Shown: positions 25,713 to 35,379 of the stretch, in pieces
Position numbering within the stretch: position 1 is the stretch's first letter
Layout of the letters: the number at the start of each line of letters is the position of its first letter
NCBI GenBank assembly: GCA_004102805.1
Contig: SCEG01000001.1
Coordinates: 93,462 to 157,461, forward strand
Reading direction: 5' to 3'
DNA length: 64,000 bases
Origin: Muribaculaceae bacterium Isolate-002 (NCI)
GTDB taxonomy: Bacteria; Bacteroidota; Bacteroidia; Bacteroidales; Muribaculaceae
The notes under the pieces: model-generated
Databases searched by the model: none
The model's input: only the letters and a program-made list of their open reading frames with translations
Told to the model about the DNA's origin: nothing
Made by a program: the position numbers and the translations under genes

Positions 25713-28133
25713 ATGAATCTACATAAATTCTGCATATCGGCAGTTCTTGTCATGGTCTGCGCAATTGTCGGCTATTCCCAGGTGAGACTTCACGGGAAGA
25801 TCGTTGACAACGAGGATAAAGACCTCGAATTCGTATCGGTGCGCATAGCCGGTACGGCTCTGGGTGCCACTTCGGGTCTTGACGGCACATATACCCTCAC
25901 GGTGCCGCAGCGCGATACGATAAACGTTGTGTTCACCTGCATCGGCTACAAGGAGGTGAACCGCCGGCTTATCGATGCCGCCGGCGATGTGACGTTAAAT
26001 GTCAAGATGATGCCGGCCACCTACGAAATCGGAGAGATAGAGGTCACCGATATCAAGAAGCAGACCTCGCAGATGCAGACTATCGATGCCTCCAATGTCA
26101 GAATTTCTCCTGATGCCACCGGAGGCAGTGTAGAGGCTATGCTCGCCACGCTTGCGGGCGTCAACTCCAACAACGAGATGTCGTCGCAATATTCGGTGCG
26201 CGGTGGCACATACGACGAAAATTCAGTGTATATCAACGGCACGGAAGTGTATCGTCCGCAGCTTATATCATCGGGACAGCAGGAAGGATTGAGCATCATA
26301 AATCCGGATATGGTGGGTGCCATCGGTTTCTCTACCGGAGGGTTCGGCGCTGAATATGCCGACAAGATGTCGTCGGTGCTTGATATCACTTATCGTGAAC
26401 CTGAGGCCTTCGAGGGCTCACTGTCGGCAAGTCTGATGGGCGGCAGCCTGACTCTCGGCCAGAATTCCCGTCATTTCTCGCAACTCCACGGACTCCGCTA
26501 CAAGCGCAATTCGTCGCTTCTGAGCTCTATGGATACAAAAGGGGAGTACAATCCCAACTTCCTTGATTATCAGACCAACATGGTGCTTAAAATGAACAGC
26601 CGGTGGCAGCTGTCTTTCCTTGGCAATATCGCAGTCAACAACTATAACTTCACACCGACAAGCCGGCAGACAAACTTCGGCACCTCGGAAGATGCCAAAC
26701 AGTTTAAAGTATATTTTGACGGAAAGGAGAAAGACCGGTTCGAAACTTATTTCGGAGCGTTGAATCTGTCATACCGTCCGTCTGACGCTACGAAGTTCAC
26801 ACTGCTGGCTTCCGGATATCTTACAAATGAACTTGTAAGCTATGATATCTCCGGAGAGTACTGGCTTGACCAGGCCGGAACTACCGGCGGCGGAGACTCC
26901 GGCAATGCCGTAGGCGGCGAACTTGGTGTAGGGCGCTATCATGAGCATGCGCGCAACCGCCTTAAAATGTCGGTGATGTCGCTCGGACTTAAAGGTGTCA
27001 CCGGCATCAGGCATCACAACCTGTCGTATGGCATTGACTTCAAGCATGAAACAATTCATGAGCGTTCGCGCGAGTGGGAGCTGCGAGATTCAGCCGGATT
27101 TACACTCCCCACAGACCCCGATGCAATCAAGATGATATATAATCTTTCGTCGCGTCATAATCTTTCGTCAAACCGCATCGCTTTTTATGTGCAGGACTCA
27201 TATCGAGTCAACTCATCGTCAGGTTATTTTGCAATTAACGGTGGTCTGCGTCTGAGCTACTGGGACTTCAACAAGGAGTTTCTCGTAAGTCCGCGTGCAT
27301 CGGTGGCTTTTGTGCCCGAGCGCAACAACAACCTCACCATGCGCATGGCGGCCGGACTATACTATCAGTCGCCGTTCTATAAAGAATACCGTATGCCGGT
27401 CGACGACGGCCTGGGAAATACGGTGATAGCGCTCAACAATGAAATAAAGTCGCAGCGTTCGATCCATTTCATACTTGGCACGGACTATACATTCAGGGCG
27501 TTCAGCCGCCCGTTTAAACTCTCCGGCGAATTGTACTACAAAAATCTTGGAAATCTTATACCTTACGAAATCGATAACCTCAAAATCGTGTATTCGGGTA
27601 AAAACGAGACCTCAGGTTATACCGCCGGACTTGACCTTAAACTTTTCGGGCAGTTTGTTCCGGGCACTGATTCGTGGGTGAGCTTCTCATTGATGAAAAC
27701 CAACGAAAACCTCAATGGTGTGAATGTGCCGCGTCCGACCGACCAGAGATATTCGTTTGCCGTTTTCTTCACCGATTACTTCCCGAAGTTTCCGAAACTC
27801 AAATTCTCGCTGCGCGGAATACTTTCTGACGGACTTCCCACAACCGCGCCTCATGGTTCGCGTGACAAGGGATATTTCCGGGCCCCGGCCTACAAACGCG
27901 TGGATGTCGGGCTGTCATACGCGTTGCTTTCGCCTCTTGGCGAAGGCGAAAATCGGTCGGGCATGTATCGGTATTTCAAATCGATGTGGCTTGGTTTTGA
28001 TGTGTTCAACCTTCTTGACATCTCAAATGTGAGCTCCTATTATTGGGTCACAGATGTCAACAATATCCAGTACGCCGTGCCCAACTATCTGACACGCCGT
28101 CAGTTTAACGTCAGACTTACAATCGATTTCTAA
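25713..28133 (+). CDS. TonB-dependent outer-membrane receptor with CarboxypepD-like domain
   Basis: 806 residues from the ATG at 25713; the longer frame to 25593 adds non-signal residues. A signal peptide ending near VGYSQ is followed by a carboxypeptidase-regulatory-like domain (VRLHGKIVDNED, about 25-110), a plug domain (about 125-230; SPDATGGSVEAMLATLAGV and SVRGGTYDENSVYING), and a 22-strand barrel ending NVRLTIDF. It imports a substrate using TonB energy. There is no SusD-like partner next to it, so it is likely a non-Sus transporter, for example for an iron chelate, vitamin or oligosaccharide. Confidence 0.9.
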   Translation: MNLHKFCISAVLVMVCAIVGYSQVRLHGKIVDNEDKDLEFVSVRIAGTALGATSGLDGTYTLTVPQRDTINVVFTCIGYKEVNRRLIDAAGDVTLNVKMMPATYEIGEIEVTDIKKQTSQMQTIDASNVRISPDATGGSVEAMLATLAGVNSNNEMSSQYSVRGGTYDENSVYINGTEVYRPQLISSGQQEGLSIINPDMVGAIGFSTGGFGAEYADKMSSVLDITYREPEAFEGSLSASLMGGSLTLGQNSRHFSQLHGLRYKRNSSLLSSMDTKGEYNPNFLDYQTNMVLKMNSRWQLSFLGNIAVNNYNFTPTSRQTNFGTSEDAKQFKVYFDGKEKDRFETYFGALNLSYRPSDATKFTLLASGYLTNELVSYDISGEYWLDQAGTTGGGDSGNAVGGELGVGRYHEHARNRLKMSVMSLGLKGVTGIRHHNLSYGIDFKHETIHERSREWELRDSAGFTLPTDPDAIKMIYNLSSRHNLSSNRIAFYVQDSYRVNSSSGYFAINGGLRLSYWDFNKEFLVSPRASVAFVPERNNNLTMRMAAGLYYQSPFYKEYRMPVDDGLGNTVIALNNEIKSQRSIHFILGTDYTFRAFSRPFKLSGELYYKNLGNLIPYEIDNLKIVYSGKNETSGYTAGLDLKLFGQFVPGTDSWVSFSLMKTNENLNGVNVPRPTDQRYSFAVFFTDYFPKFPKLKFSLRGILSDGLPTTAPHGSRDKGYFRAPAYKRVDVGLSYALLSPLGEGENRSGMYRYFKSMWLGFDVFNLLDISNVSSYYWVTDVNNIQYAVPNYLTRRQFNVRLTIDF

Positions 28134-28174
28134 CGCTTCCATCCCTGCTCCTGTAAAGCTGTAAAGTGAAAAAG

Positions 28175-28206
28175 TTTGGTAATTACGGAAAAAATTCGTT
28201 AATTTG
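28175..28206 (+). promoter_or_regulatory. Promoter of the MetE-like gene
   Basis: TTTG (28175-28178), 20 bases, TTAATTTG (28199-28206), one mismatch to TAnnTTTG. It precedes the ATG at 28319 by about 113 bases. Confidence 0.5.
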
Positions 28207-28318
28207 CGCCTGAAATGAATTTCCGGGGCATGCTGCTCCCGGATACATGGCAGCCGGATATTCATTATCAGGCTGTCGTCAGACTGATTTTTGAAAGGTA
28301 CAATAATTTTAAGGAGCT

Positions 28319-29413
28319 ATGACACTTACAGCTATTGCAGTGGAACATGCCGGACAATTTATGTTCCCGACAGAATTGACGAAATCACGAGAGGATTTTG
28401 CAGAAGGCAGAATTTCTGCCGATGAATTGAAAAAGGTTGAGGATAAATGTATCAGTGAACTTGTTGAGCGCCAGCGTGAGGCCGGTCTGTCAGCCATAAC
28501 TGACGGAGAGATGCGCCGTCACTCCTGGGATCTTGATTTCCTTTGCGGCCTTGAAGGTGTGGAATGCCGTTGCGTGACGAGCGGAAATCTTTGGCAGGAC
28601 ACCGAACTGTGTGCTTCCGTTCCCGAGATAACAGGTGACATCAGGTTCAATCCAGAGCATCCTATATTCGGACAGTTCCTGTTTCTCAAAGATCTGTTGA
28701 AGAAAGGGGAAACGGCCCGTGTCACTCTTCCCGCGCCTGCCCATCTGCTCGTTTGGCTGATGCTTAACGGCAACGTAAGCGACACTGCATCTGTGGCCGG
28801 TCGGCTTGCCGAGGCCTACAGGCTGACAATAAACAGACTCTACGAACTTGGTTGCCGCAGTGTCATACTGCGCGACACTTCGTGGAATACATTCTGCGAT
28901 CATGACAAACTGAAGCGTCTGCTGCAGGGAGGTCTTGACCCGGTGGCTCTGATGCCAATGCTGACGTCGGTCAACGATGAGTCGCTTGCCGGAATGCCTG
29001 CCGACATGGAAATCATATTGTCAATCAAAGCCAACTGTACGGAGCGTTTCGGTCATGCCAGCCGCATGCACCCGCTTATTGTCGAGGCTATATTCAATCA
29101 TTCCAACGTCAGCGCTTTCATGGCTGAGTCAGATACCGCCTGCAATCTGCTTGGCGACGGCAATGTCTCATTTCCCGCCGGGAAGGGGCTGATACTCGGA
29201 GTAGTCGATGTTAAGCAACCGCAGCTTGAATCGGAGCAGTCGATAATCACAAAGGTTGACAATCTGCTTGCAAAGATAACGCCGGCATGGCTGAGAATAA
29301 GTCCTGTCGATGGTTTCATGGTCAATGACGATGCCTATGACACTTCGTCGTTTACGACAGAGGACCAATGGCGTAAAATCACACTGCTGCAAAACGTCGC
29401 AGCCAATAATTGA
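28319..29413 (+). CDS. MetE C-terminal-like (cobalamin-independent methionine synthase-type) protein lacking zinc ligands
   Basis: 364 residues, TIM-barrel fold. The segment LSAITDGEMRRHSWDLDFLCGLEGVE aligns with the YxjG/MetE C-terminal family, and a late KQPQLES and LRISPVDGF match its ending. In zinc-dependent MetE a His-x-Cys and a later Cys (SPQCGF) bind zinc and activate homocysteine. Here, by hand alignment, those positions read SIK and SPVDGF, so the zinc site seems lost while a Glu (MAESD) may remain. It may have a different methyl-transfer reaction or a non-catalytic role. Alignment was by eye. Confidence 0.72.
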   Translation: MTLTAIAVEHAGQFMFPTELTKSREDFAEGRISADELKKVEDKCISELVERQREAGLSAITDGEMRRHSWDLDFLCGLEGVECRCVTSGNLWQDTELCASVPEITGDIRFNPEHPIFGQFLFLKDLLKKGETARVTLPAPAHLLVWLMLNGNVSDTASVAGRLAEAYRLTINRLYELGCRSVILRDTSWNTFCDHDKLKRLLQGGLDPVALMPMLTSVNDESLAGMPADMEIILSIKANCTERFGHASRMHPLIVEAIFNHSNVSAFMAESDTACNLLGDGNVSFPAGKGLILGVVDVKQPQLESEQSIITKVDNLLAKITPAWLRISPVDGFMVNDDAYDTSSFTTEDQWRKITLLQNVAANN

Positions 29414-29428
29414 ACATATATATATAAG

Positions 29429-29472
29429 ACCATATCGCCCGAGTTGCGCTGATACAATTCGGGCGATATGGT
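29429..29472. terminator. Bidirectional terminator between MetE-like and GH29 genes
   Basis: An 18-base arm (29429-29446) pairs with 29455-29472 with one G-T pair and an 8-base loop; a short T tract follows on the plus strand. It lies between converging genes. Confidence 0.82.
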
Positions 29473-29494
29473 TTTGCTGTTGTTTCTGACTGTG

Positions 29495-30868
29495 TCAACG
29501 CTGGTTGTAGACGCCGATTTCGTGGAGTGTCATGTTGCCGGTTGTCGGGTGGAATGTCACTTTTACTGCTGATGCGTTTACGGTGTCGAAGTGGTGTACT
29601 TTCACTTTGCCGCTTTGAGGTTCGACCGGAATTTCAATCCATTGTCCGTCGGCATCATAATAGATGCGGTAGCTGTCAAAGCTGCAGTTATGGTCAGTCA
29701 GTGATATCGTATTTATGGGAGTAGAGCGGTCGAGTTTGACCATATACCACGGTTCTTTCACACAATGGTTTGATACCCAGGCTGTGCCGAAATTGTCATC
29801 ATTGGCATAGTCCATGATTGATCCGTCGTTGCTCCATGATGATTCAGCCGGACGGCGTTTTGCGATGTTTTCGGCGGTAATCGGGCGGGCGTTGGCTGTA
29901 AGTTTCTTGTCTTTGCCTTCGCGCGGTTTCCACAGGCGTCCGATCTCTTCGAGCGCTTTCATGGCGTTGTCGTCAATGAGCCCGTCGGTATTGGGGGCGA
30001 CGTTGAGAATGTATGTGCAGTAAGCTTCGTTGAAAGGTATGATGTTTTCATTCACAATCCATTCGGGCGATTTGACATCTGTGGTAGGGTAGTCTGATTT
30101 CCAGAACCATGCTCCGTTAAGAGGAAGGCATGACAGCGCGGGGAGCACGTTGGTGTCGGTTGATATGTGCTGTCCGGCATTCTGTTCAAACGACTTGATG
30201 TCAGTGTAGAAGAGCACGTCCTGAGGATATTTGGCCGAATTGAGTTCCATTACCAGACAGTTTGGCTGAAGCTGCTTGATGTAATGGTAAATGTCATCAA
30301 ATGGTATTTCCTCATAGCTGATACGCGACCACGGTGCATCCCATCCGTCGATGATTATGCCCGATATTTCTCCGTAGTTGGTAAGAAGTTCATGAAGCTG
30401 TTTTTTGATATAATCGGTATGTGTGGCGTTGATGAAACCGGGGCGTATGCGGTGATGTGTGTCGAGAATTGAATAGTAGAGCATCACGCCGAGGCCGGCT
30501 TCACGAAACGCGTCAGTGTATTCCTTGACTACATCACGGCCGAAGCCGCTGTCCATACAGTTGTAGTCGGTGGTTTCCGTGTCCCAGATGCAATATCCGC
30601 TATGGTGTTTGGTCGTGAGGCATCCGAATTTCATTCCGGCGAGTTTCGCGCCTTTCGCCCATTGCTTGCAGTCAAGTTTCCGAGGGTTGAATGTGTCGGC
30701 AGGCTGATCTGGATCAGGCCAGTCCTGGTCAACGAAAGTGGGCATATTGAAGTGAATGAACATGCCGAAACGGTCGTTGATGAATTTTTGTTGCAGTTCA
30801 TTGAGGTTGTCGGCGTATGCGCCAAGACAGAGCATTGCCAATACAATTGACAGAAATAACTTTTTCAT
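29495..30868 (-). CDS. Secreted GH29 alpha-L-fucosidase with F5/8-type (CBM32-like) domain
   Basis: 457 residues from the ATG at 30868; the longer frame starts inside a non-conserved stretch. A signal peptide (1-19) precedes a GH29 barrel: FGMFIHFNMPTF, AKGAKLAGMKFGCLTTKHHSG, and the likely nucleophile Asp174 in IIIDGWDAPW. The C-terminal beta-sandwich (about 345-457; SWSNDG and WYMVKLD) resembles a galactose-binding discoidin domain. It removes alpha-linked fucose from host mucin or milk glycans in the periplasm or at the surface. The promoter is at 30922-30952. No SusC/D pair is adjacent. Confidence 0.9.
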   Translation of the reverse strand: MKKLFLSIVLAMLCLGAYADNLNELQQKFINDRFGMFIHFNMPTFVDQDWPDPDQPADTFNPRKLDCKQWAKGAKLAGMKFGCLTTKHHSGYCIWDTETTDYNCMDSGFGRDVVKEYTDAFREAGLGVMLYYSILDTHHRIRPGFINATHTDYIKKQLHELLTNYGEISGIIIDGWDAPWSRISYEEIPFDDIYHYIKQLQPNCLVMELNSAKYPQDVLFYTDIKSFEQNAGQHISTDTNVLPALSCLPLNGAWFWKSDYPTTDVKSPEWIVNENIIPFNEAYCTYILNVAPNTDGLIDDNAMKALEEIGRLWKPREGKDKKLTANARPITAENIAKRRPAESSWSNDGSIMDYANDDNFGTAWVSNHCVKEPWYMVKLDRSTPINTISLTDHNCSFDSYRIYYDADGQWIEIPVEPQSGKVKVHHFDTVNASAVKVTFHPTTGNMTLHEIGVYNQR

Positions 30869-30921
30869 GTAGTTGTAAGGTTTGTTTATGGATGTTAGGT
30901 TGTTCAATGTAATTTCGACCG

Positions 30922-30952
30922 CAAATATAGTGATATTATGCGGCTTATACAA
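30922..30952 (-). promoter_or_regulatory. Promoter of the GH29 fucosidase
   Basis: Minus strand TTG (30950-30952), 20 bases, TATATTTG (30922-30929), a full -7 match with ideal spacing, 54 bases before the ATG. Confidence 0.68.
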
Positions 30953-31023
30953 GCGATTTCACATAATGGCAGGAAATTTGCTGATGCAGATTTGTCGGAC
31001 TATATTGATATGTTTATATCAAA

Positions 31024-31707
31024 TTATTGCCTTAGCGTGAGCATATACCCGAAGCCACGCTGATTGATTATGGCGATTGCAGGGTCGAGGCGCAATGCAC
31101 GGCGGAGTTTGTGTATGTAGCCGTGGAGAGAATTGCGGTTGCTTGGTTCGTCACGCTGCCACACGGCAATCATCAGTTCGGAGGCATCGACAGTCTTGCC
31201 GATATTGGTTGCCAGACGTTCAAGAATCTTGGCTTCAAAGTGAGATAATTCCGTTTCTTTATCGCCAAATGACAATGTCTGGGTAGTAATATTAAAGGTA
31301 TATGCGCCAATAGCAAACCGTATGTCCTCAGTGCGGTTGTCGCCATATCTTCTTAACAAAGCCTTAATCCTCACTGTCAGTTCGCGGAGTTCAAAGGGCT
31401 TTTTCAGATAGTCGTTGGCTCCGATTTCAAAACCTTGCTCCACATCATCTATTGTGCTTTTTGCGGTGAGGAATAGCAATGGCACTGTCGGCGACAAATT
31501 TCTTATCTCTTTCGCCATGGTGAATCCATCCATTTTGGGCATCATGACATCAGCCACTACTATATCGGCAACTTCGGACTTGAATTTCTCAAGCCCGTCT
31601 ACGCCATCTACAGCAGTGATGACTTCATAGCCTTGACCGCGCAGAGTGTCAGCGACAATCAGCGTCAGGTCTTCCTCATCTTCTACAAACAGTATCTTAT
31701 CGCTCAT
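31024..31707 (-). CDS. OmpR-family response regulator
   Basis: 227 residues from the ATG at 31707. The receiver domain has the acidic pocket (VEDEED, residues 8-13), phosphoacceptor Asp53 (VVADVMMPKMDG) and Lys in YLKKPFE. The winged-helix effector domain (about 125-225) ends with the OmpR-type GYIHKLRRALR and RGFGYML. It overlaps the kinase gene by 11 bases. It probably binds the tandem repeats at 33175-33214 between the kinase and the divergent receptor gene; this is inference from position. Confidence 0.93.
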   Translation of the reverse strand: MSDKILFVEDEEDLTLIVADTLRGQGYEVITAVDGVDGLEKFKSEVADIVVADVMMPKMDGFTMAKEIRNLSPTVPLLFLTAKSTIDDVEQGFEIGANDYLKKPFELRELTVRIKALLRRYGDNRTEDIRFAIGAYTFNITTQTLSFGDKETELSHFEAKILERLATNIGKTVDASELMIAVWQRDEPSNRNSLHGYIHKLRRALRLDPAIAIINQRGFGYMLTLRQ

Positions 31708-33124
31708 CGTTGCTGAATTTGATAGTGAACACCGATCCCTCTCCTTCTGTACTTTTGACCACGATAGACCAGCCCATTTTGTCAAGAATACTCTTTACAT
31801 AATACAACCCTATGCCATAGCCACGGACATCCTGCCGGTTGCCATGCGGGACACGATAAAACTTATTGAACAGATATGGAATCGACTTTGCCGGGATGCC
31901 GATGCCGTTATCCTTTACTGTCAGTTTATTATCATTGCCGGTTATGGTTATCTCGACACTATCGTCAGAGTATTTGATTGCATTGTCAATCAGATTGTTC
32001 ATGATATTTGCCAAATGCGCCTTGTCTGCCTTGACGGTGGCGTTTTCGGGTATATCGACATTGATGGTTATATCCTTATCGCCTCTCATACGCTGGGCGG
32101 CAGCGATTTCCTCTGAAAACTCGTGTAATTGTATCTCTTCCGGTTTGAGTTTCATTGTCTTACGCCGTTCCATACTCATTGCAAGTATGTTTTCCACAAG
32201 TTCTCCAAGTCTTTTCAGCTGCTTGTTTGCAATCGTCAGATACTTTGTCTTTTTGTCAGGGTCGTTGTCAGCATCATAATTTAGAAGAGCGTCGTTGGCT
32301 GAATAGGCTATCGCAATCGGCGTTTTCAATTCATGAGTCATATTGCTGACAAAATCATCTTTCATCTCCTCGATGGTGCGCAGTCGCGACACTGTGCGAC
32401 ACAGATATCGGAACGCTATAGAAAATGCAATCATCAGAAGGAATATTGTAATAATGATACCAAGCATCTGCGAAAGTATATGGCGTGTCAGGGGTGTCAT
32501 ATATGCCTTGTAATATATTCCTTCGTCAGGATTGATGTTTATGCGGAATGAATCCAATCCTGACTCTCCGTTGAATTTGGGATTACGGCAGATTACGGAG
32601 TCGGCGCTGTTGACAACTTCAACGCATAAGAAATCCGGGTGGATTGATCTGTAGGAGAGTTGATAGTATAAGACGCTGTCCATCACCGCCATATCGTAAG
32701 GGATGTATTTATCCATCATAGCATGAAATTGCCGGCTCATCATATCAACCATCTGATTGGAATAGGAGGAGTTTTCTGAAAACATTTCCCGCTCTTCAAT
32801 AACAGTTCCGTCAGCTTCCGTCCTGATAGAGATCAGTTGCCCGTTTTTGTCCCTGTAAGTCGACGCCTCCGCTTTCCTGGGAGCCTGATACTCCTCGATA
32901 TCTTCCTGTAGCTCTACTATCTCTACGTTTGACGCCAATGCCTGCGCCCTTCCCGCCCGATACATAAGGTCATCAATGTCGGCATCAGATAAAACTGTCA
33001 TTACATCGCGTTCCACATTGCTTCTTATGGAATTATACAGGCTTATGAGATAATAGACATTGCAGCAGAAAATCACTGCAATTACAATGATAAAAGAGAT
33101 TGATATTGTCTTGAAGCGTTTCAT
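31697..33124 (-). CDS. Sensor histidine kinase
   Basis: 475 residues. Two transmembrane helices (about 6-28 and 218-240) flank a periplasmic sensor of about 190 residues, not recognised. HisKA has the phosphoacceptor His264 (MTHELKTPIA) and the HATPase has NLIDNAIKYS, DNGIGI and GYGIGLYYVK. It resembles RprX-type kinases of Bacteroides. It is transcribed away from the TonB receptor at 33271, with the repeat-bearing region between. The sensed signal is unknown. Confidence 0.93.
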   Translation of the reverse strand: MKRFKTISISFIIVIAVIFCCNVYYLISLYNSIRSNVERDVMTVLSDADIDDLMYRAGRAQALASNVEIVELQEDIEEYQAPRKAEASTYRDKNGQLISIRTEADGTVIEEREMFSENSSYSNQMVDMMSRQFHAMMDKYIPYDMAVMDSVLYYQLSYRSIHPDFLCVEVVNSADSVICRNPKFNGESGLDSFRININPDEGIYYKAYMTPLTRHILSQMLGIIITIFLLMIAFSIAFRYLCRTVSRLRTIEEMKDDFVSNMTHELKTPIAIAYSANDALLNYDADNDPDKKTKYLTIANKQLKRLGELVENILAMSMERRKTMKLKPEEIQLHEFSEEIAAAQRMRGDKDITINVDIPENATVKADKAHLANIMNNLIDNAIKYSDDSVEITITGNDNKLTVKDNGIGIPAKSIPYLFNKFYRVPHGNRQDVRGYGIGLYYVKSILDKMGWSIVVKSTEGEGSVFTIKFSNDER

Positions 33125-33174
33125 AATGCGAATTTAGTAATAATCCGTCAAACAATCGATTGGGCAGCTCCTCA

Positions 33175-33214
33175 TTTAAGACTAAATAAGGTGGCTTTTA
33201 AGACTAAATAAGGT
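33175..33214. repeat. Two near-perfect direct repeats, likely regulator sites
   Basis: TTTAAGACTAAATAAGGT occurs at 33175-33192 and exactly again at 33197-33214, a 22-base period (two helical turns). The site lies between the divergent kinase and receptor genes, 50 bases past the kinase start and about 60 before the receptor ATG. OmpR-type regulators commonly bind direct repeats spaced by helical turns, so these are candidate binding sites for the neighbouring regulator. Confidence 0.8.
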
Positions 33215-33220
33215 CGGAGA

Positions 33221-33253
33221 TTGCCTTAAAAGTTTCTTATGCGTGTAATTTTG
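33221..33253 (+). promoter_or_regulatory. Promoter of the outer-membrane receptor gene
   Basis: TTG (33221-33223), 22 bases, TAATTTTG (33246-33253): a full -7 match with slightly wide spacing. The direct repeats end 6 bases before the -33 element, the usual place for an activator site. Confidence 0.6.
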
Positions 33254-33270
33254 CGTAAAACGACTTACTT

Positions 33271-35316
33271 ATGAAAAAAGTGAAAAAAGCCATTGTTATT
33301 GCAGCATTCATTTCGTCTATATCAGCAGTAGCTCAGACAGAAGTAACGGATACTATCTCAGGCCGACAGCTTGGTGAGATAGTTGTCAAAGGGGAGAAAC
33401 CACAGGTAAAAGGTCATGACGGTGTCATGGTCGTTGATCTGCCGGGCATAGTCAAGGATAAGCCTGTAACCAATATTCTTGAGGCCCTCGGCTATTTGCC
33501 GGGGGTAATGGACAACAACGGTATGGTATGGCTTGCGGGTGCATCTGATGTCACTATTATTCTTAATGGCGAACTGACCAATATGCCGCTCCAGAATCTT
33601 TATCAACTTCTCTACAACACTCCCGTTGATCGACTGAAAAACGTTGAAATCATGTATTCAGCTCCGGCCAAGTATCATGTCAACGGTGCGGCAATCAACG
33701 TGGTTCTGAAAACGCCCACGCCTCTCGACGGCTTGCAGGGACAGGTCAGAGCCGGATATAATCAGGCTCACTATGGTTCGTATGGCGGTGTGCTTGCAGC
33801 CACATACGCTATAAAAGACTGGACTTTTGACTTAAACTATGGACTGACGCGCGGTAAATCGTGGAGCCGCGAGGAAACATGGTCGAATCATCTTTATGAT
33901 GACGGACGAACCATGATTGAGGATGATATGCGCCGAATCGGTCAGAGCTGGAGCAATACCATATTTGCCTCTGCTTCATGGAAAACGCTTAAATTCACTT
34001 ACAACGGTCAGATAATCCCCGATTCAAAGAGCTGGGGACTCTCATCGGGCACTTTGGGCAACTTCACGAATGCCTACAATATGCTGTCGCCTGTCGGCTA
34101 TCACAATATCGCCATGCGCTACACGGCGCCATTCGGCATGACAATAGGCGGCAACTACACCAACTATTCTGAAAATCGCTCCCAGTCATTGTTTAAGGAT
34201 ACCGATTATCTTCTTGGCTCTGAAAACCGTCAGGACATTAACCGCTGGCACGTGTATGTTGACCAACAGCATCAGTTAGGCAAATGGCAATTGAACTACG
34301 GAGCGGAATATCAATACTCGAAAGATCACAGCTCACAACATTACGCAATGTCCGACAATCCGGATTTCGATGATATTCTCAATGAAGATGTGGCGAGTTT
34401 TTACGTCGGCACACAACGGTCGTTCGACTGGGGTCTGTCGTTCAATCTCTCGGCAAAAGGAGAATATTATCACAATAGATATCAGCATAACTGGAACCTC
34501 ATCCCTCAGTTAGGAGCGACTTGCTATAAGACACCGAAAAGCATATTCCAGCTCAACTTCAACACCCAACACATCTATCCCTCATATTGGGAACTGCACG
34601 GCGGCACGAGCCACATCAACGACTACTCGACAGTAATAGGTAATCCTGCCTTACAACCATATATCCAATATGATGCGCAGTTTAACTATATTCTCAGGCA
34701 GAAATATGTTGCGACACTCTATTTCCAGTATGGCGACAAAGCGACTGTGCAATTACCTTACCAGTCGCCCGATGCCCAGAATCTTATCTATCAGACCATC
34801 AACATGAACTATGAGCGAGTGGTTGGACTAAATCTCTATGCCCCTTTCGGAGTGGGATATTTATGGAATGCCACTGCCACTGTCAACGTAATGAATCGAC
34901 GTGCCAAAGCTGATCAATTCCATGACATCGGTTTTGACAACAGCAAATGGATTTTTTACGGCTCATTTAACAACTCCTTCAAGTTCAGTTATAACAGTCC
35001 TGTCTCAGTATCTGTAGATTTCAGTTACATTTCACCTTCATTGCAGGGTATAGCAGATCTTTCCGGCATCTGGAAATTCGATGCCGGAGTCAAATGGCAA
35101 TTCGGAAAGAAACGATGCTGCGAGCTTGATCTTAAAGCCGATGACATATTCAACAAGTGGTCACCGACCATGACTATCAACCATGCCGGGCAGGATTACC
35201 GGATGAAAGTTAGCGACATGACCCGCAATCTCAAATTGACATTTATCTGGCGTTTTAACGGTTTCAAACCAAAAGACAACGATATTGACACATCCCGTTT
35301 CGGCACAGGAAAATAG
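33271..35316 (+). CDS. TonB-dependent receptor-like outer-membrane beta-barrel protein
   Basis: 681 residues. After the signal peptide (about 1-22) there is a short plug-like region (about 35-140; EIVVKGEKPQVKGHDGVM and ILEALGYLPGVMDN), with no carboxypeptidase-regulatory domain, and then a long outer-membrane barrel (about 160-681; many WxxNYG-type strands). It resembles the OMP beta-barrel protein family of Bacteroidetes. It lies under the control of a divergent two-component system through the repeats at 33175. The cargo is unknown. Confidence 0.85.
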   Translation: MKKVKKAIVIAAFISSISAVAQTEVTDTISGRQLGEIVVKGEKPQVKGHDGVMVVDLPGIVKDKPVTNILEALGYLPGVMDNNGMVWLAGASDVTIILNGELTNMPLQNLYQLLYNTPVDRLKNVEIMYSAPAKYHVNGAAINVVLKTPTPLDGLQGQVRAGYNQAHYGSYGGVLAATYAIKDWTFDLNYGLTRGKSWSREETWSNHLYDDGRTMIEDDMRRIGQSWSNTIFASASWKTLKFTYNGQIIPDSKSWGLSSGTLGNFTNAYNMLSPVGYHNIAMRYTAPFGMTIGGNYTNYSENRSQSLFKDTDYLLGSENRQDINRWHVYVDQQHQLGKWQLNYGAEYQYSKDHSSQHYAMSDNPDFDDILNEDVASFYVGTQRSFDWGLSFNLSAKGEYYHNRYQHNWNLIPQLGATCYKTPKSIFQLNFNTQHIYPSYWELHGGTSHINDYSTVIGNPALQPYIQYDAQFNYILRQKYVATLYFQYGDKATVQLPYQSPDAQNLIYQTINMNYERVVGLNLYAPFGVGYLWNATATVNVMNRRAKADQFHDIGFDNSKWIFYGSFNNSFKFSYNSPVSVSVDFSYISPSLQGIADLSGIWKFDAGVKWQFGKKRCCELDLKADDIFNKWSPTMTINHAGQDYRMKVSDMTRNLKLTFIWRFNGFKPKDNDIDTSRFGTGK

Positions 35317-35379
35317 ATTATAATCATAGATTACATTGAGTGGCATTCAATCACAATAATCCTGTATTTTTTTGACAGA

